DNA of 64,000 nucleotides, taken from NCBI GenBank assembly GCA_963675435.1, contig OY776216.1:2604001-2668000 (forward strand), written 5' to 3'. The notes beneath the pieces were generated by a model, which worked only from the letters and a program-made list of their open reading frames with translations, was not told where the DNA came from and made no database searches. The position numbers and the translations under genes were made by a program. Shown piece after piece: positions 16,831 to 29,929 of this stretch (position 1 is its first letter; every line of letters begins with the position of its first letter). Source of the stretch: Saccharicrinis sp963675435. Lineage in GTDB: Bacteria > Bacteroidota > Bacteroidia > Bacteroidales > Marinilabiliaceae.

Positions 16831-16866
16831 TTTGTTTGGATGGTAAGAATAAAGTCCGTTTCTTTG
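16831..16866 (+). promoter_or_regulatory. rRNA promoter P1
   Basis: TTTG at 16831-16834 and 16835-16838, then TTTCTTTG (16859-16866) followed by CAGCCGCTTT, match the Bacteroidota primary sigma -33/-7 pattern. The downstream GCAGCCGCTTT is shared with P2 and nearly with P3. Confidence 0.7.
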
Positions 16867-17001
16867 CAGCCGCTTTGAACGAAAGGCGCGATTAAAAGAT
16901 GACATAATGATGACTTTATAAGGGAGAGAAAACCTGGTACAGAGGAGGTTTTAAGGCATTCAAAAAAGAAAGAAAAAAAAGAAGTAATTTTTCAATTTCT
17001 A

Positions 17002-17034
17002 TTTGGATTTAAGAATTAAAATCACTTATCTTTG
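17002..17034 (+). promoter_or_regulatory. rRNA promoter P2
   Basis: TTTG at 17002-17005 and the consensus TATCTTTG at 17027-17034, then CAGCCGCTTTT. It lies about 168 bases downstream of P1. Confidence 0.8.
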
Positions 17035-17162
17035 CAGCCGCTTTTAAGGAAGGGCAAAATGCTAAAATGATGAGACTTTGAAAAGGGTTTAAGTTATTGA
17101 AAAATAACTTTTTAGGATTAAAAATAAGCTTTGAAAATTTAATAAAAATATTTCAAAATTTA

Positions 17163-17195
17163 TTTGGAGAAAAGGGAATAAAGTTATTATCTTTG
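17163..17195 (+). promoter_or_regulatory. rRNA promoter P3
   Basis: TTTG at 17163-17166 and TATCTTTG at 17188-17195, then CATCCGCTTTT. It lies 161 bases downstream of P2, with the same element spacing; it is nearest to the 16S gene. Confidence 0.8.
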
Positions 17196-17448
17196 CATCC
17201 GCTTTTAGAGCGATGTTCAACGAAGGTTGAGCGTTTAAAAAGATTGAAATAAACATTTACTAAAAAGAAGTTTTGGTAAAGTTTACAAAATAAAAGACTT
17301 CGAGTTATTTATGCCTTGATGCTGAATGATGCGAAGACGTTCTTTGAAAATATTGAAATGCACACTTAATAAAGGAAAATAGTGATTCTTTGAGTTAAAA
17401 CTCTTGTAAAGAATAACAGGCTGTTAAATCAGTCATAATAATTTTTAT

Positions 17449-18972
<1,524 letters not shown>

Positions 18973-19144
18973 GGAGAGAGTTTACAACACGAATTAATAT
19001 TAATATTAATTCACAAAGAAACTATTTTCTATAGTAGTGCATTTCACATTGTCTAAAACAGACAAAACGTACATTGACATATTGGCAAAACAATCAAAAT
19101 CATAGGTTGGCTTTAATGCGGGAGCTTTAAAGCTATACCAACAA
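18973..19144 (+). other. Short 16S-23S spacer without tRNA
   Basis: About 170 AT-rich bases, including AATTAATATTAATATTAATT. No Ile or Ala tRNA is recognisable; many Bacteroidota operons carry both here. Pairing sequences for rRNA processing are probably present at its ends but were not resolved. Confidence 0.8.
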
Positions 19145-21935
<2,791 letters not shown>

Positions 21936-21993
21936 TGGGCGTTAAAGCACGACAAGTGATTTTGATTGAGCTGGTATGTTATTCATAAAGATA

Positions 21994-22103
<110 letters not shown>

Positions 22104-22112
22104 TTTAAAAAG

Positions 22113-22147
22113 AAAGAGCAATTGAACAAGTTTCAGTTGCTCTTTTT
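22113..22147 (+). terminator. Terminator of the rRNA operon
   Basis: AAAGAGCAATTGAA, a short loop, then TTTCAGTTGCTCTTTTT form a strong stem with a T-run, 10 bases after 5S. Confidence 0.9.
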
Positions 22148-22233
22148 GCATTTATACCTATTTAGTCCTCAGCCTACAGGTATCCGTGTTGTAAAGTACA
22201 CTATTGGAAAATTGAAAATTGAAAATACTGTGA

Positions 22234-23715
22234 TTAGTTCTTAAAGGTTTTCCAATTTTGAGGTAGAAGTTCTTTTAATTGAGATGTTTTATAATCTTGT
22301 ATTCTTTCAAGTATAAAGGTTAACCATTCTAAAGGATTTACATCATTAATTTTACATGTAGCAAAAAAAGAATACATCATGGCAGCTTTTTGTGCTGCAC
22401 TATGTGAACCTGCAAATAAATAGTTTTTCCGACCTAAAGCTAATGGACGTATAGCATTTTCAATCTTATTATTATCGATTTCATACTTGCCATTATTAAT
22501 GTAAGCTTTTAACCTAGGCCAGAGGTTGTATGTATAGCTAATTGCCTTTCCAATTGGACTCTGGGGTACAACTTTATTAATGTTGCTTTTTAGCCATTGT
22601 TCTATTTCGATTAAGACAGGTCTTGCATATAGGCTTCTGTACCTTTGTAAGGTGTTTTGATCTATCAAACGTTCTTTTGCAGTTCTTTCTATTTTATAAA
22701 GCTTCTGCATCTTTTTAAGCATATACTCTGCCATATCTTTGTCGTAGTTCAAAGCTTTATCAAAATAGCGCCGGGCATGTGCCATGCAAGCTAAGAGCAC
22801 AATGTGGCCTTTGGTTTCCATGCTTTGATACGCAATATAACCATCAGTTTGCAATGATCCGTTAAAATTATTCAGAGTCTCTTCTGGTGCTTTTTGATTT
22901 CTACCCGGATGATATTTAAAAAGAACTAATCTTTGTTCCGGGGAACGATAAACCCATTGGTATCCGGAAAATAAAGCGCCTTTCTTTTGTGAATCCTGAA
23001 CTCCAATTGGAGATTCATCTGCTTGTAAATAATCACAATTTAAAACTTCTTTTTCCAATAAGAGATACAAAGGATCCAATAGATCTGTCGCTTTATTAAA
23101 CCATCCATTCATTGTAGAATTGGTTAAATACAGCTTACTGCGTTTAAAAATTTGTATTTGACGATAAAAAGGAAGATGATCAACATATTTTGAAACCAAT
23201 ATATAAGTTAATAAACTTGCTCCTGCATTTCCTTTTGGTATTGGCAGGGATGGCAATTCAGCAATAACAACACCTTGATTATTTGGTTTTGCATATTTTG
23301 GACGGATAATTTTCCTAACAAATATTTGAGCAGGATTATATTCTAATATTTCAGTTATCTCTTCACCAATTTTTCTTGAACCTGGCTTAATCAACTCAGG
23401 TTCGATTATTTCTTCTACTCGTGGAAAGTGATCTGATATTTTTATGCGAATAGGAGTCTTCTTTTCTTTCTCTGGCTTTTTTCTGGTGTAATTAATTTTT
23501 TCAACTTCCGTTTCTGATTCTTCTGTTTTTTCACCAAATAAATCTAATTGAGAAGCTTCTTGTGATGTAGGTGCAAAACGTTCACTTTTACTGCCAAAAA
23601 TTAATCTTTGAAGCTCTTTTAACTGATGCTTTAAGTATTTATGTTCAGCCAACAGCTTTTCATATTCGGACTTGGAAACGACCTCTTCTTGTATGTCTTT
23701 TGTTTTGATTTCCAC
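22234..23715 (-). CDS. tnpC: IS66 transposase TnpC, copy 1
   Basis: A 493-residue transposase that catalyses movement of the element. An N-terminal coiled-coil helix (about residues 15-50) and a charged linker precede the DDE catalytic part. The candidate catalytic residues are Asp in DYLQADESPIGVQD (about 230), Asp in QTDGYIAYQS (about 290) and Glu in NKIENAIRPLALGRKN (about 423). The C-terminal segment FFATCKINDVNPLEWL is typical of IS66. The length is normal, and it appears intact. It is nearly identical to copy 2, with scattered substitutions such as LVSKYV/LVAKYV. Confidence 0.95.
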   Translation of the reverse strand: MEIKTKDIQEEVVSKSEYEKLLAEHKYLKHQLKELQRLIFGSKSERFAPTSQEASQLDLFGEKTEESETEVEKINYTRKKPEKEKKTPIRIKISDHFPRVEEIIEPELIKPGSRKIGEEITEILEYNPAQIFVRKIIRPKYAKPNNQGVVIAELPSLPIPKGNAGASLLTYILVSKYVDHLPFYRQIQIFKRSKLYLTNSTMNGWFNKATDLLDPLYLLLEKEVLNCDYLQADESPIGVQDSQKKGALFSGYQWVYRSPEQRLVLFKYHPGRNQKAPEETLNNFNGSLQTDGYIAYQSMETKGHIVLLACMAHARRYFDKALNYDKDMAEYMLKKMQKLYKIERTAKERLIDQNTLQRYRSLYARPVLIEIEQWLKSNINKVVPQSPIGKAISYTYNLWPRLKAYINNGKYEIDNNKIENAIRPLALGRKNYLFAGSHSAAQKAAMMYSFFATCKINDVNPLEWLTFILERIQDYKTSQLKELLPQNWKTFKN

Positions 23716-23753
23716 GCTTAAAAATAATCAAAACACTTGTGATATCAATGGAT

Positions 23754-24116
23754 TCAATGCATTTTATCCTCTAGTGAAAACCTTTTTTTTCGTCTAAGGT
23801 TTGTGATACAAATACCATCTATCAACATAACCATTTGAGCATAACTTAAAACATAACTCCCTTCATTTATATCATATCTGGGATATTCAAAAGTGCCTTT
23901 TTCAAGCCTTTTATAATACAAAACAAATCCACTTCCTTTCCAGTGTAAAAGTTTTATTTTGTTTCTATTTTTATTGATAAAAACAAAGACATCACCATTC
24001 AATGGTGATTCCCCAAGAATATTTTTTACAAGGCCACATAGCCCATCGAAACTTTTTCGCATATCCGTAGCTTGTCCGTATAATTGAAATTTTAATTCTG
24101 AAGACAAAGTAAACAT
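23754..24116 (-). CDS. tnpB: IS66 accessory protein TnpB, copy 1
   Basis: A 120-residue IS66 Orf2 protein, intact. It carries the family block YGQATDMRKSFDGLCGLV, then PLNGDVFVFINKNRNKIKLL and HWKGSGFVLYYKRLEKGTF. It is required with TnpA and TnpC for transposition, by mechanisms not fully known. It begins one base after the tnpA stop and precedes tnpC by 38 bases, forming one transcription unit. Confidence 0.95.
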   Translation of the reverse strand: MFTLSSELKFQLYGQATDMRKSFDGLCGLVKNILGESPLNGDVFVFINKNRNKIKLLHWKGSGFVLYYKRLEKGTFEYPRYDINEGSYVLSYAQMVMLIDGICITNLRRKKRFSLEDKMH

Positions 24117-24117
24117 A

Positions 24118-24441
24118 TCAATACAATTTTATGAGTTCTTTAATTGTTTCTATCGAAACTCCTTGGCTATAACGAAATATTACCCCATTGGGAAATTCAA
24201 TTTCTTGACAGGTTTGTTCTGCTGTATTTTCAACTTTGACAGGAATAAATCCGGTAGGGCATGGATCTGATTGTTTTGAGGCCTGCTCTTTATTAAACTT
24301 TGTTATCCAATATTTAAGTGAATCCACAGAAATTCCTGCTGTCTTACAAAAATCCTGCTGTCTTATTTGCCTCTTACTTTTATGCCACAGATCTACAATT
24401 CTTCGTATTTCTGCATGACGTTCTATTACTGTTGTTTTCAT
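24118..24441 (-). CDS. tnpA: IS66 accessory protein TnpA, copy 1
   Basis: A 107-residue IS66 Orf1 protein. The N-terminal half (RRIVDLWHKSKRQIRQQDFC, then KTAGISVDSLKYWITKFN) is a helix-turn-helix that probably binds DNA; the second half (EIEFPNGVIFRYSQG) is the usual short beta tail. It is the first gene of the element, nearest the right inverted repeat. It appears intact. Confidence 0.93.
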   Translation of the reverse strand: MKTTVIERHAEIRRIVDLWHKSKRQIRQQDFCKTAGISVDSLKYWITKFNKEQASKQSDPCPTGFIPVKVENTAEQTCQEIEFPNGVIFRYSQGVSIETIKELIKLY

Positions 24442-24499
24442 GTTGGCAAGCTGCCAAAATCCCTGGGAATATGCAATGTGTAAATTACAGCATGCTTAC

Positions 24500-25424
24500 A
24501 TAAATACGATAAAATAATTTATGTCTAGTATATTTTTTAGGACCATATAAGTAATGAATTAAATTTTAACCTCTAGTTTTTTAGAGAAATGTCATTAAGG
24601 TGACATTCTCTTAAAACCACTCTTCAATTATTAATAAGTCTACCATGATACTTCCGGAGAATGTAAATCATCCAAGTAAAAATAAAATGAAAAGGATAAG
24701 TAAGCTGTATATCTTTACATTTTATTTTTTCTCAGCCTGGGGGTTTGGGGCGATGGTAATGAATGCCCCCAAATAAAATCAGTACGTGCTATGCAACCCA
24801 AGGCATATAGGGGTGGTGGTCGGGGTTTTGGTGGATAGATACTAAAGGGGCTGATAAGCTCCTTTGCCATTGGTAATTGGGAAAATAAACAGTGCATTAT
24901 AAATTTTAGGATGTGGGCAGGGATGTGGGATTTTATAATGGGCTGTTTATGTGCGATGGCGTGGGATGGGGAGCTCGGGCTGTGCGGCTATTTTGCATAA
25001 TGCCGCTATATGACTGCCGGATACATTAAAATTACCTTTGAAGATAGGCAAGTTATATAGGGACGCATTATGCAAAATACACCGAAGGGTTGGGAAGCTG
25101 GACACGTAGGCAGAAGGCTCGTGTGCAGCTTTTGAGGCGTTGGGAGTAAATGGCCATCACCAGAGTGAATGTACCCCTAATACAGAAGGGTGGCAATTGG
25201 GGTGTTATGGGGTGCATGAATGATGGTGAAATTTTCCATCGTTAGCATAAAAAGTTTCAGTTACAAGAAAATGAAGATTCCAATCTAAAAGAAGTGTCAT
25301 ACATAAAAATGATCTTGCATATATATCAGAATCAATATAATAAGCTTGTAATATAATGAAAATTATATTAGTTTTAATCTGACCAAACTTTAAGGGTTCG
25401 GTTAAGATTAAAAACTAGAAATAC
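24500..25424. other. Gene-free region with a GC-richer island and hairpin
   Basis: 24700-25250 is G-rich on the + strand and unlike its AT-rich surroundings. An imperfect inverted repeat spans 24988-25080: CTATTTTGCATAATGCCGCT on the left, and GGGACGCATTATGCAAAATA on the right. The inner arms continue as CTATATGACTGCC and GGCAAGTTATATAG, enclosing about 30 bases. The island carries no credible gene. It may be a scar or recombination-site-like repeat. Confidence 0.6.
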
Positions 25425-25456
25425 AAAGAGGCTAACTCAAGCAAGATAGCCTCTTT
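25425..25456 (-). terminator. Terminator of the protease operon
   Basis: AAAGAGGCTAACT, loop CAAGCA, then AGATAGCCTCTTT; for the minus strand it follows the protease stop by 21 bases. Confidence 0.85.
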
Positions 25457-25477
25457 ATATTAGTCAAAATTTTCTTA

Positions 25478-27622
25478 TCATCTAATCACATGGAATGATC
25501 CCGTTTCTGTTACTTTCTCATTTGAACAATTCCATGCTTCTACAATATAAGTATATACAGCACCACTTGATAATGATTGTGCATCATATATATTAACTAC
25601 TGCATCTTCTAAGATATATTGATTCCCTGAATCATATTTTTTTTTCCCCCACCTATCTTTTACAACAATCCTATACATTACAACAGAATGCTGACTCATT
25701 ACTAAATAATCATATATCCCATCTCCATTAGGAGTTGTCACATTTGCTACTGATATACAAGGGGTATCACAAGAACGAGGGGTATCATTTTCAACCATGC
25801 TTGATTCTATTTTAGCATTTAACGTTGCTCCTTTATTAAAGGTCATGTTATTTGAAAATGTAATTTCATCACCTGCTTTAAACTCCTTTGTAATATTATT
25901 AACTTCTATTGCTGTACTTGGTGAAACATTTATATCATATCTTGCATTTACACTATTACTCCTAATAAATTCATTTACAGTCTGTAAATTTGCATTTGTT
26001 GGAATATGACATGGCAAACAATCGCCTCCGCAATCAACACCTGTCTCACCAAGACTTACATCCTGTATGCAATTATGACAATGGGTTGGAGTTAAATTAG
26101 AATACGCTTTACTCAGAGCATAGCACTTATAGTTAGGATCTATAAATGTTTGTATTTTATCATAAATAAGTTCAAAATTTCCAGCAGAAGCACGAGTCCT
26201 GTTATCTCCACACGTACCTCCATCAACCTTTGTTGCATTTATACCAATAACTTCCTTTTGATAATTAAATACAGGCCCACCAGACATACCCTTTTGAGAA
26301 ACTCCGATATCAAAATATAGAGGTAGATATTCATACCCTGGTGGAATAGAAATTGGATCATTATCTATACATATTTTCATTACATCTCCATAAGGATGAC
26401 CAAAAGAGGCAGCTCCCCTTGGTGAATTAATCAAAAGAACTGACTCCCAACCAGCAAATAACACACCATAACGGCTGAATTTCTCCATTTTCTTCGGAAG
26501 CTGTAAAAGAGCAAAATCTTCACTTGCTGAATATGCAAGATCATGAGAGTTATAGGAATTACCCATCGTTAATATACTAAAATCACCAGATATTCTATTA
26601 CCAGATATAACTCTAGTTGAATTACATACATCATTTTTATAATCAATCCTTAATTGTTTAGTATATGCCCGATTTCTCATAGAGGTTAAATCAATATAAC
26701 TACCATTACTTTTTTTTATATGAAATAAATGCCTAACAGTAAGAATCATTGGATATTCATCCTTTGCATATCCTTCTCCACCTTTATTAAGAAAAACTCC
26801 AGAACCATGTACAATATATATTTCGCTTGATGAAGCTGTATTTTCAACATAAATTAACTTTATGTATACGACAGCATCTGCCATTTCACGCCAATGTGCT
26901 ATTTTTGTATTGTAACAATTAATATCATTATTACAACCTTCATTTCCTGGAGAGTCTCTCCATCTTCCTGATTTTAATGAACTATCATCCGATGATGCAT
27001 AATTAACTGAAGAATCCTTTACCTTTTCTGCAAAAAGATAATTCCAACCTTCAATTTTAAAATCAAATTTTGTAAGTAGACCCTTAGGTTCAAAATATTC
27101 TATATATAGTTCTTTACATCCACTTGAAAATATAGTGCCTCCTAAGGTCAAATCAACACCTTCATATCCATGAGTCTCATAAAATAGACTTTCATCATCT
27201 TCATAATAAAAATATGAAAGTTGAGAACCTTCTGGTAATGTTATACTATCCAACGCAATACCAACACCCTTACCTGTTAATGTTGCAGCTTTATATAACC
27301 ATACAGTACCTGTATCTAACTCAAACTTATATGATACCTTTTTAAACCACATATCTTGCTCAAAAGCTTCTCCGAATCCACCAATAAATCCATTCCATTC
27401 TGGATCTCTATCTTTATTATATTCTTGATATAAGGAATCATTGTTATATGAATTTGACAAAAAATTGGACTTAAGACTCTCTGGATTTATAACATCTTTA
27501 TATTTTGATATAATGGATATAGGTATAGGAATAATTTCTTCTTCTAAAGAATTTTGTTGACCTACGACGATAGAAGTTCCAATCAATAATTGAAGGAAAA
27601 TATTTAATATTCTTTTATTCAT
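25478..27622 (-). CDS. Secreted trypsin-like serine protease, T9SS type B sorted
   Basis: A 714-residue protein with a signal peptide (MNKRILNIFLQLLIGTSIVV). Residues ~245-510 form a trypsin/lysyl-endopeptidase-like domain: His in ILTVRHLFHI (the usual AxHC is replaced by RHL), Asp in SASEDFALLQLPKK and Ser in KGMSGGPVFN. All three triad residues can therefore be placed. A Cys-rich piece, GETGVDCGGDCLPC, follows at about 530. The last ~90 residues (TTPNGDGIYDYLVM, then MYRIVVKDRWGKKKYDSGN) are a gliding-motility-associated domain used as a type IX secretion type B signal, so the protein should be exported and surface-bound. It lies 29 bases behind the S74 gene, probably in one operon. Confidence 0.85.
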   Translation of the reverse strand: MNKRILNIFLQLLIGTSIVVGQQNSLEEEIIPIPISIISKYKDVINPESLKSNFLSNSYNNDSLYQEYNKDRDPEWNGFIGGFGEAFEQDMWFKKVSYKFELDTGTVWLYKAATLTGKGVGIALDSITLPEGSQLSYFYYEDDESLFYETHGYEGVDLTLGGTIFSSGCKELYIEYFEPKGLLTKFDFKIEGWNYLFAEKVKDSSVNYASSDDSSLKSGRWRDSPGNEGCNNDINCYNTKIAHWREMADAVVYIKLIYVENTASSSEIYIVHGSGVFLNKGGEGYAKDEYPMILTVRHLFHIKKSNGSYIDLTSMRNRAYTKQLRIDYKNDVCNSTRVISGNRISGDFSILTMGNSYNSHDLAYSASEDFALLQLPKKMEKFSRYGVLFAGWESVLLINSPRGAASFGHPYGDVMKICIDNDPISIPPGYEYLPLYFDIGVSQKGMSGGPVFNYQKEVIGINATKVDGGTCGDNRTRASAGNFELIYDKIQTFIDPNYKCYALSKAYSNLTPTHCHNCIQDVSLGETGVDCGGDCLPCHIPTNANLQTVNEFIRSNSVNARYDINVSPSTAIEVNNITKEFKAGDEITFSNNMTFNKGATLNAKIESSMVENDTPRSCDTPCISVANVTTPNGDGIYDYLVMSQHSVVMYRIVVKDRWGKKKYDSGNQYILEDAVVNIYDAQSLSSGAVYTYIVEAWNCSNEKVTETGSFHVIR

Positions 27623-27651
27623 AATTTTAGGATCCTATAATTAGATACAAG

Positions 27652-28569
27652 TTAATCTGTAATAATCATCTTTTTTGTGTCAATAAGTATACCATCTACT
27701 ATTAGACTATATAAAAACATACCAGCACTAAGATCACCTGCTAAAATTAGTATTTCGCCTTCTCCAAAATTGGAAATAGCATTAGACATAAGTTGTTTAC
27801 CATTAAGATCATAAATTGTAACATAAGCCTTAGAAGCATTCGTTGAAACAAAATATTTTATAGTTGTTTCAGTATTAAATGGATTAGGATTGTTAGAATA
27901 TAATTTTGATTCATTACGCTGAGCAATAACATCTTTTAGTGATCCTGTTGAAGTACCCACTTGTGCCTCTAATTCTTGAATATATTCTTCTTGTGTTTCA
28001 ACTTTTTGGTTAAGCTCTTTTATTGATTCAACCACATATGGTAATAATCCAATATAATCCATTGTTTTATATCCCGTACTATCAGAATATACAAGATTAG
28101 GAATTACCTTTTCTATATCCTGAGCGATAAAACCTGAAGTAGGAGTTGTTTCTGTAGTACTTTTTAAGCCATTTGCATCTTGCCAGAAAAAGGATACACC
28201 ATCAATTGAAAGAATCTTATCCAATGAGTTTTCTAATTCACTTATTTCTGTCTTATACCTAATATCAGAAGCTACTCTAAATGATTTTGCTTGGATATCA
28301 CAAAATCGACCTTTTTCTGTATCATAAAAAACAACATCTCCTGTTGAGCTCCACCATCTTGGATCGCTTGGACTACAATCAAATTTAAAAAATCTATTTC
28401 CATATCCACCAAATGTTAACCTAGGACCATAAATATAAATAGTATTATGCGTAGATGGTGATACTGTAGTTGCAATTGAAATATTGCCGTTTGAATGCAA
28501 TTTTATTTGCGAATACATCAGTTGAGATGTAATAAGAAAAATAATGAAAAATATTCCACTTTTAATCAT
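27652..28569 (-). CDS. Surface protein with S74 chaperone and T9SS type A sorting domains
   Basis: A 305-residue protein. The signal peptide is MIKSGIFFIIFLITSQLMYS. Residues ~100-200 hold an intramolecular chaperone (peptidase S74 / tail-fibre C-terminal) domain: ASDIRYKTEISELENSLDKI, then GFIAQDIEKVIPNLVYSD. A coiled coil (IKELNQKVETQEEYIQELEA) follows. The last ~80 residues (NNPNPFNTETTIKYF, IYDLNGKQL, AGMFLYSLIVDG) match the type A Por secretion tail. S74 domains normally trimerise a fibre and are then cut off; here the fibre part is short. It is the first gene of the pair with the downstream protease. Upstream, 28570-28976, is AT-rich with TATATTATAATATAATATAA and no gene. Confidence 0.85.
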   Translation of the reverse strand: MIKSGIFFIIFLITSQLMYSQIKLHSNGNISIATTVSPSTHNTIYIYGPRLTFGGYGNRFFKFDCSPSDPRWWSSTGDVVFYDTEKGRFCDIQAKSFRVASDIRYKTEISELENSLDKILSIDGVSFFWQDANGLKSTTETTPTSGFIAQDIEKVIPNLVYSDSTGYKTMDYIGLLPYVVESIKELNQKVETQEEYIQELEAQVGTSTGSLKDVIAQRNESKLYSNNPNPFNTETTIKYFVSTNASKAYVTIYDLNGKQLMSNAISNFGEGEILILAGDLSAGMFLYSLIVDGILIDTKKMIITD

Positions 28570-28976
28570 TTTGAAAAATTTAAGATTAGTATGTAAAAAA
28601 ATTAAAATATTATTTATAAGATTGGCTAATAGTGAATGTCGATAATCTAAAAGATGAAAATCACAAGATTGAATAGGTGTTTATACACTTATTCAATCCT
28701 TTGGAGAGACTGTAACATATTTAGTTCTGTATTTTATTTTAAAAAACGTTCAAATATATATATTATAATATAATATAATATTAGACTATAAAAATATTTT
28801 TATTTTATAGATTACAATAATAATAAAATACGTATTCAAATATTCATCTTACACAATCAACACATAACACACTGTATTTATTCTATTTATAAAATTTCAA
28901 TAATAATCGCAATGTAATCACACCCAAATATTATATTTTTCTATTTTATATAACTATACATATACTTATATGATTA

Positions 28977-29846
28977 TCATTGTATATGTCCCTGATGATA
29001 TCTACAATATCCATTAGAATTAGTTGTCATTTGCTTACATCTTTTTCCTGTAGATTTGGCTATTCCTTTACATTGAACAGATTTCAATACTTGCTTTTGT
29101 GGAGTTACAATAACTTTTGTTTTTCCAAAATCCCATACTGCAGTATTTGAATTAACTTCTAATTGATTTTCAACTACATCATCAAGATCATAAAAGAAAT
29201 CTATTCCAGTTAGAGATTCAACTTCATCAACTGATTTTATATATGATGTAATAGGTTCTGATAACTTACGATTAGGCATTATAAAAGCAATCATTTGTTG
29301 CTTATCCGGGCTATAAATTACCTTATAGTAATAACCTGGGACAGTCACCTTATTAATTCCAATTTGTCCTATATTATCTTTAAAAACAGGTCCAGAAACT
29401 ACAATAAGTTTATCATATAAATTTACCTATGTTCGTACTTGTTCTTCTAACGTCTTCCACCTACCGGTATTAAAAGATGCTGCTTGAGGTGACATATTCG
29501 TAAAGGAAAAAGATTCTGACATAGAAGTATGGTTCAAGTCTATTGAACCTGCAGGACACAAATGCCCCCTATGATATCCGCTGCCCCGATAGTCTTCCAA
29601 ATCTGCAGAACCTGTAGATACATTTGGATCTGATCTAAAATCATCGGTTCTTGCTTCACTACCATTTACCATTTCCGGAGTCAACTCATAATACACCCAA
29701 TAAGCTTGCTCATTTTCTTCAGAATAAGATAAAGTATAGTATGTATGCTTAATTATTTCTCCTTCAGATTTGGGTAAATATGATTGAGAAAAAACCTGAA
29801 ATGAAAAGATTAGAAATAAAGACAAGAAGGATATTAATTTCATCAT
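28977..29846 (-). pseudogene. DNA/RNA non-specific endonuclease with in-frame amber stop
   Basis: Both halves are readable in one frame. Residues 1-139 carry a signal peptide and the NUC-type site RGHLCPAG with FTNMSPQAASFN; after a TAG at 29427-29429, VNLYDKLIVVSGPVFKDNIG and VPGYYYKVIYSPDKQQMIAF continue. The stop replaces what is almost surely Trp (EQVRT-W-VNLYDK). The C-terminus, VQCKGIAKSTGKRCKQMTTN then SNGYCRYHQGH, is a Cys/His motif of the DUF5763 type. Such nucleases cut DNA and RNA outside the cell or in the periplasm. The IS66 end lies 37 bases upstream of the ATG, probably removing its promoter too. It could be silenced or read through. Confidence 0.85.
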
Positions 29847-29929
29847 TATTATGATTTATATATGTGATCTAGGCTCAGTATTTGTATCCGTGTTGTAAAG
29901 TACACTATTGGGAATTGAAAATACAGTGA

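Larger units (their letters stand above)
22180..24499 (-). mobile_element. IS66 family insertion sequence, copy 1
   Basis: About 2,320 bp with tnpA, tnpB and tnpC in order on the minus strand. The left end GTATCCGTGTTGTAAAGTAC and the reverse complement of the right end, GTAAGCATGCTGTAATTTAC, are imperfect inverted repeats sharing GTA and TGTAA..TAC. The flanks (GCCTACAG left, ATAAATAC right) are not the 8-bp duplication expected of IS66, so flanks have probably rearranged. It starts 33 bases after the rRNA terminator. Confidence 0.9.

Noticed and set aside
24715..24897. Minus-strand 60-residue frame in the GC-rich island
   Set aside because: Short, unusual composition (proline-rich), follows the island base bias; no start context.
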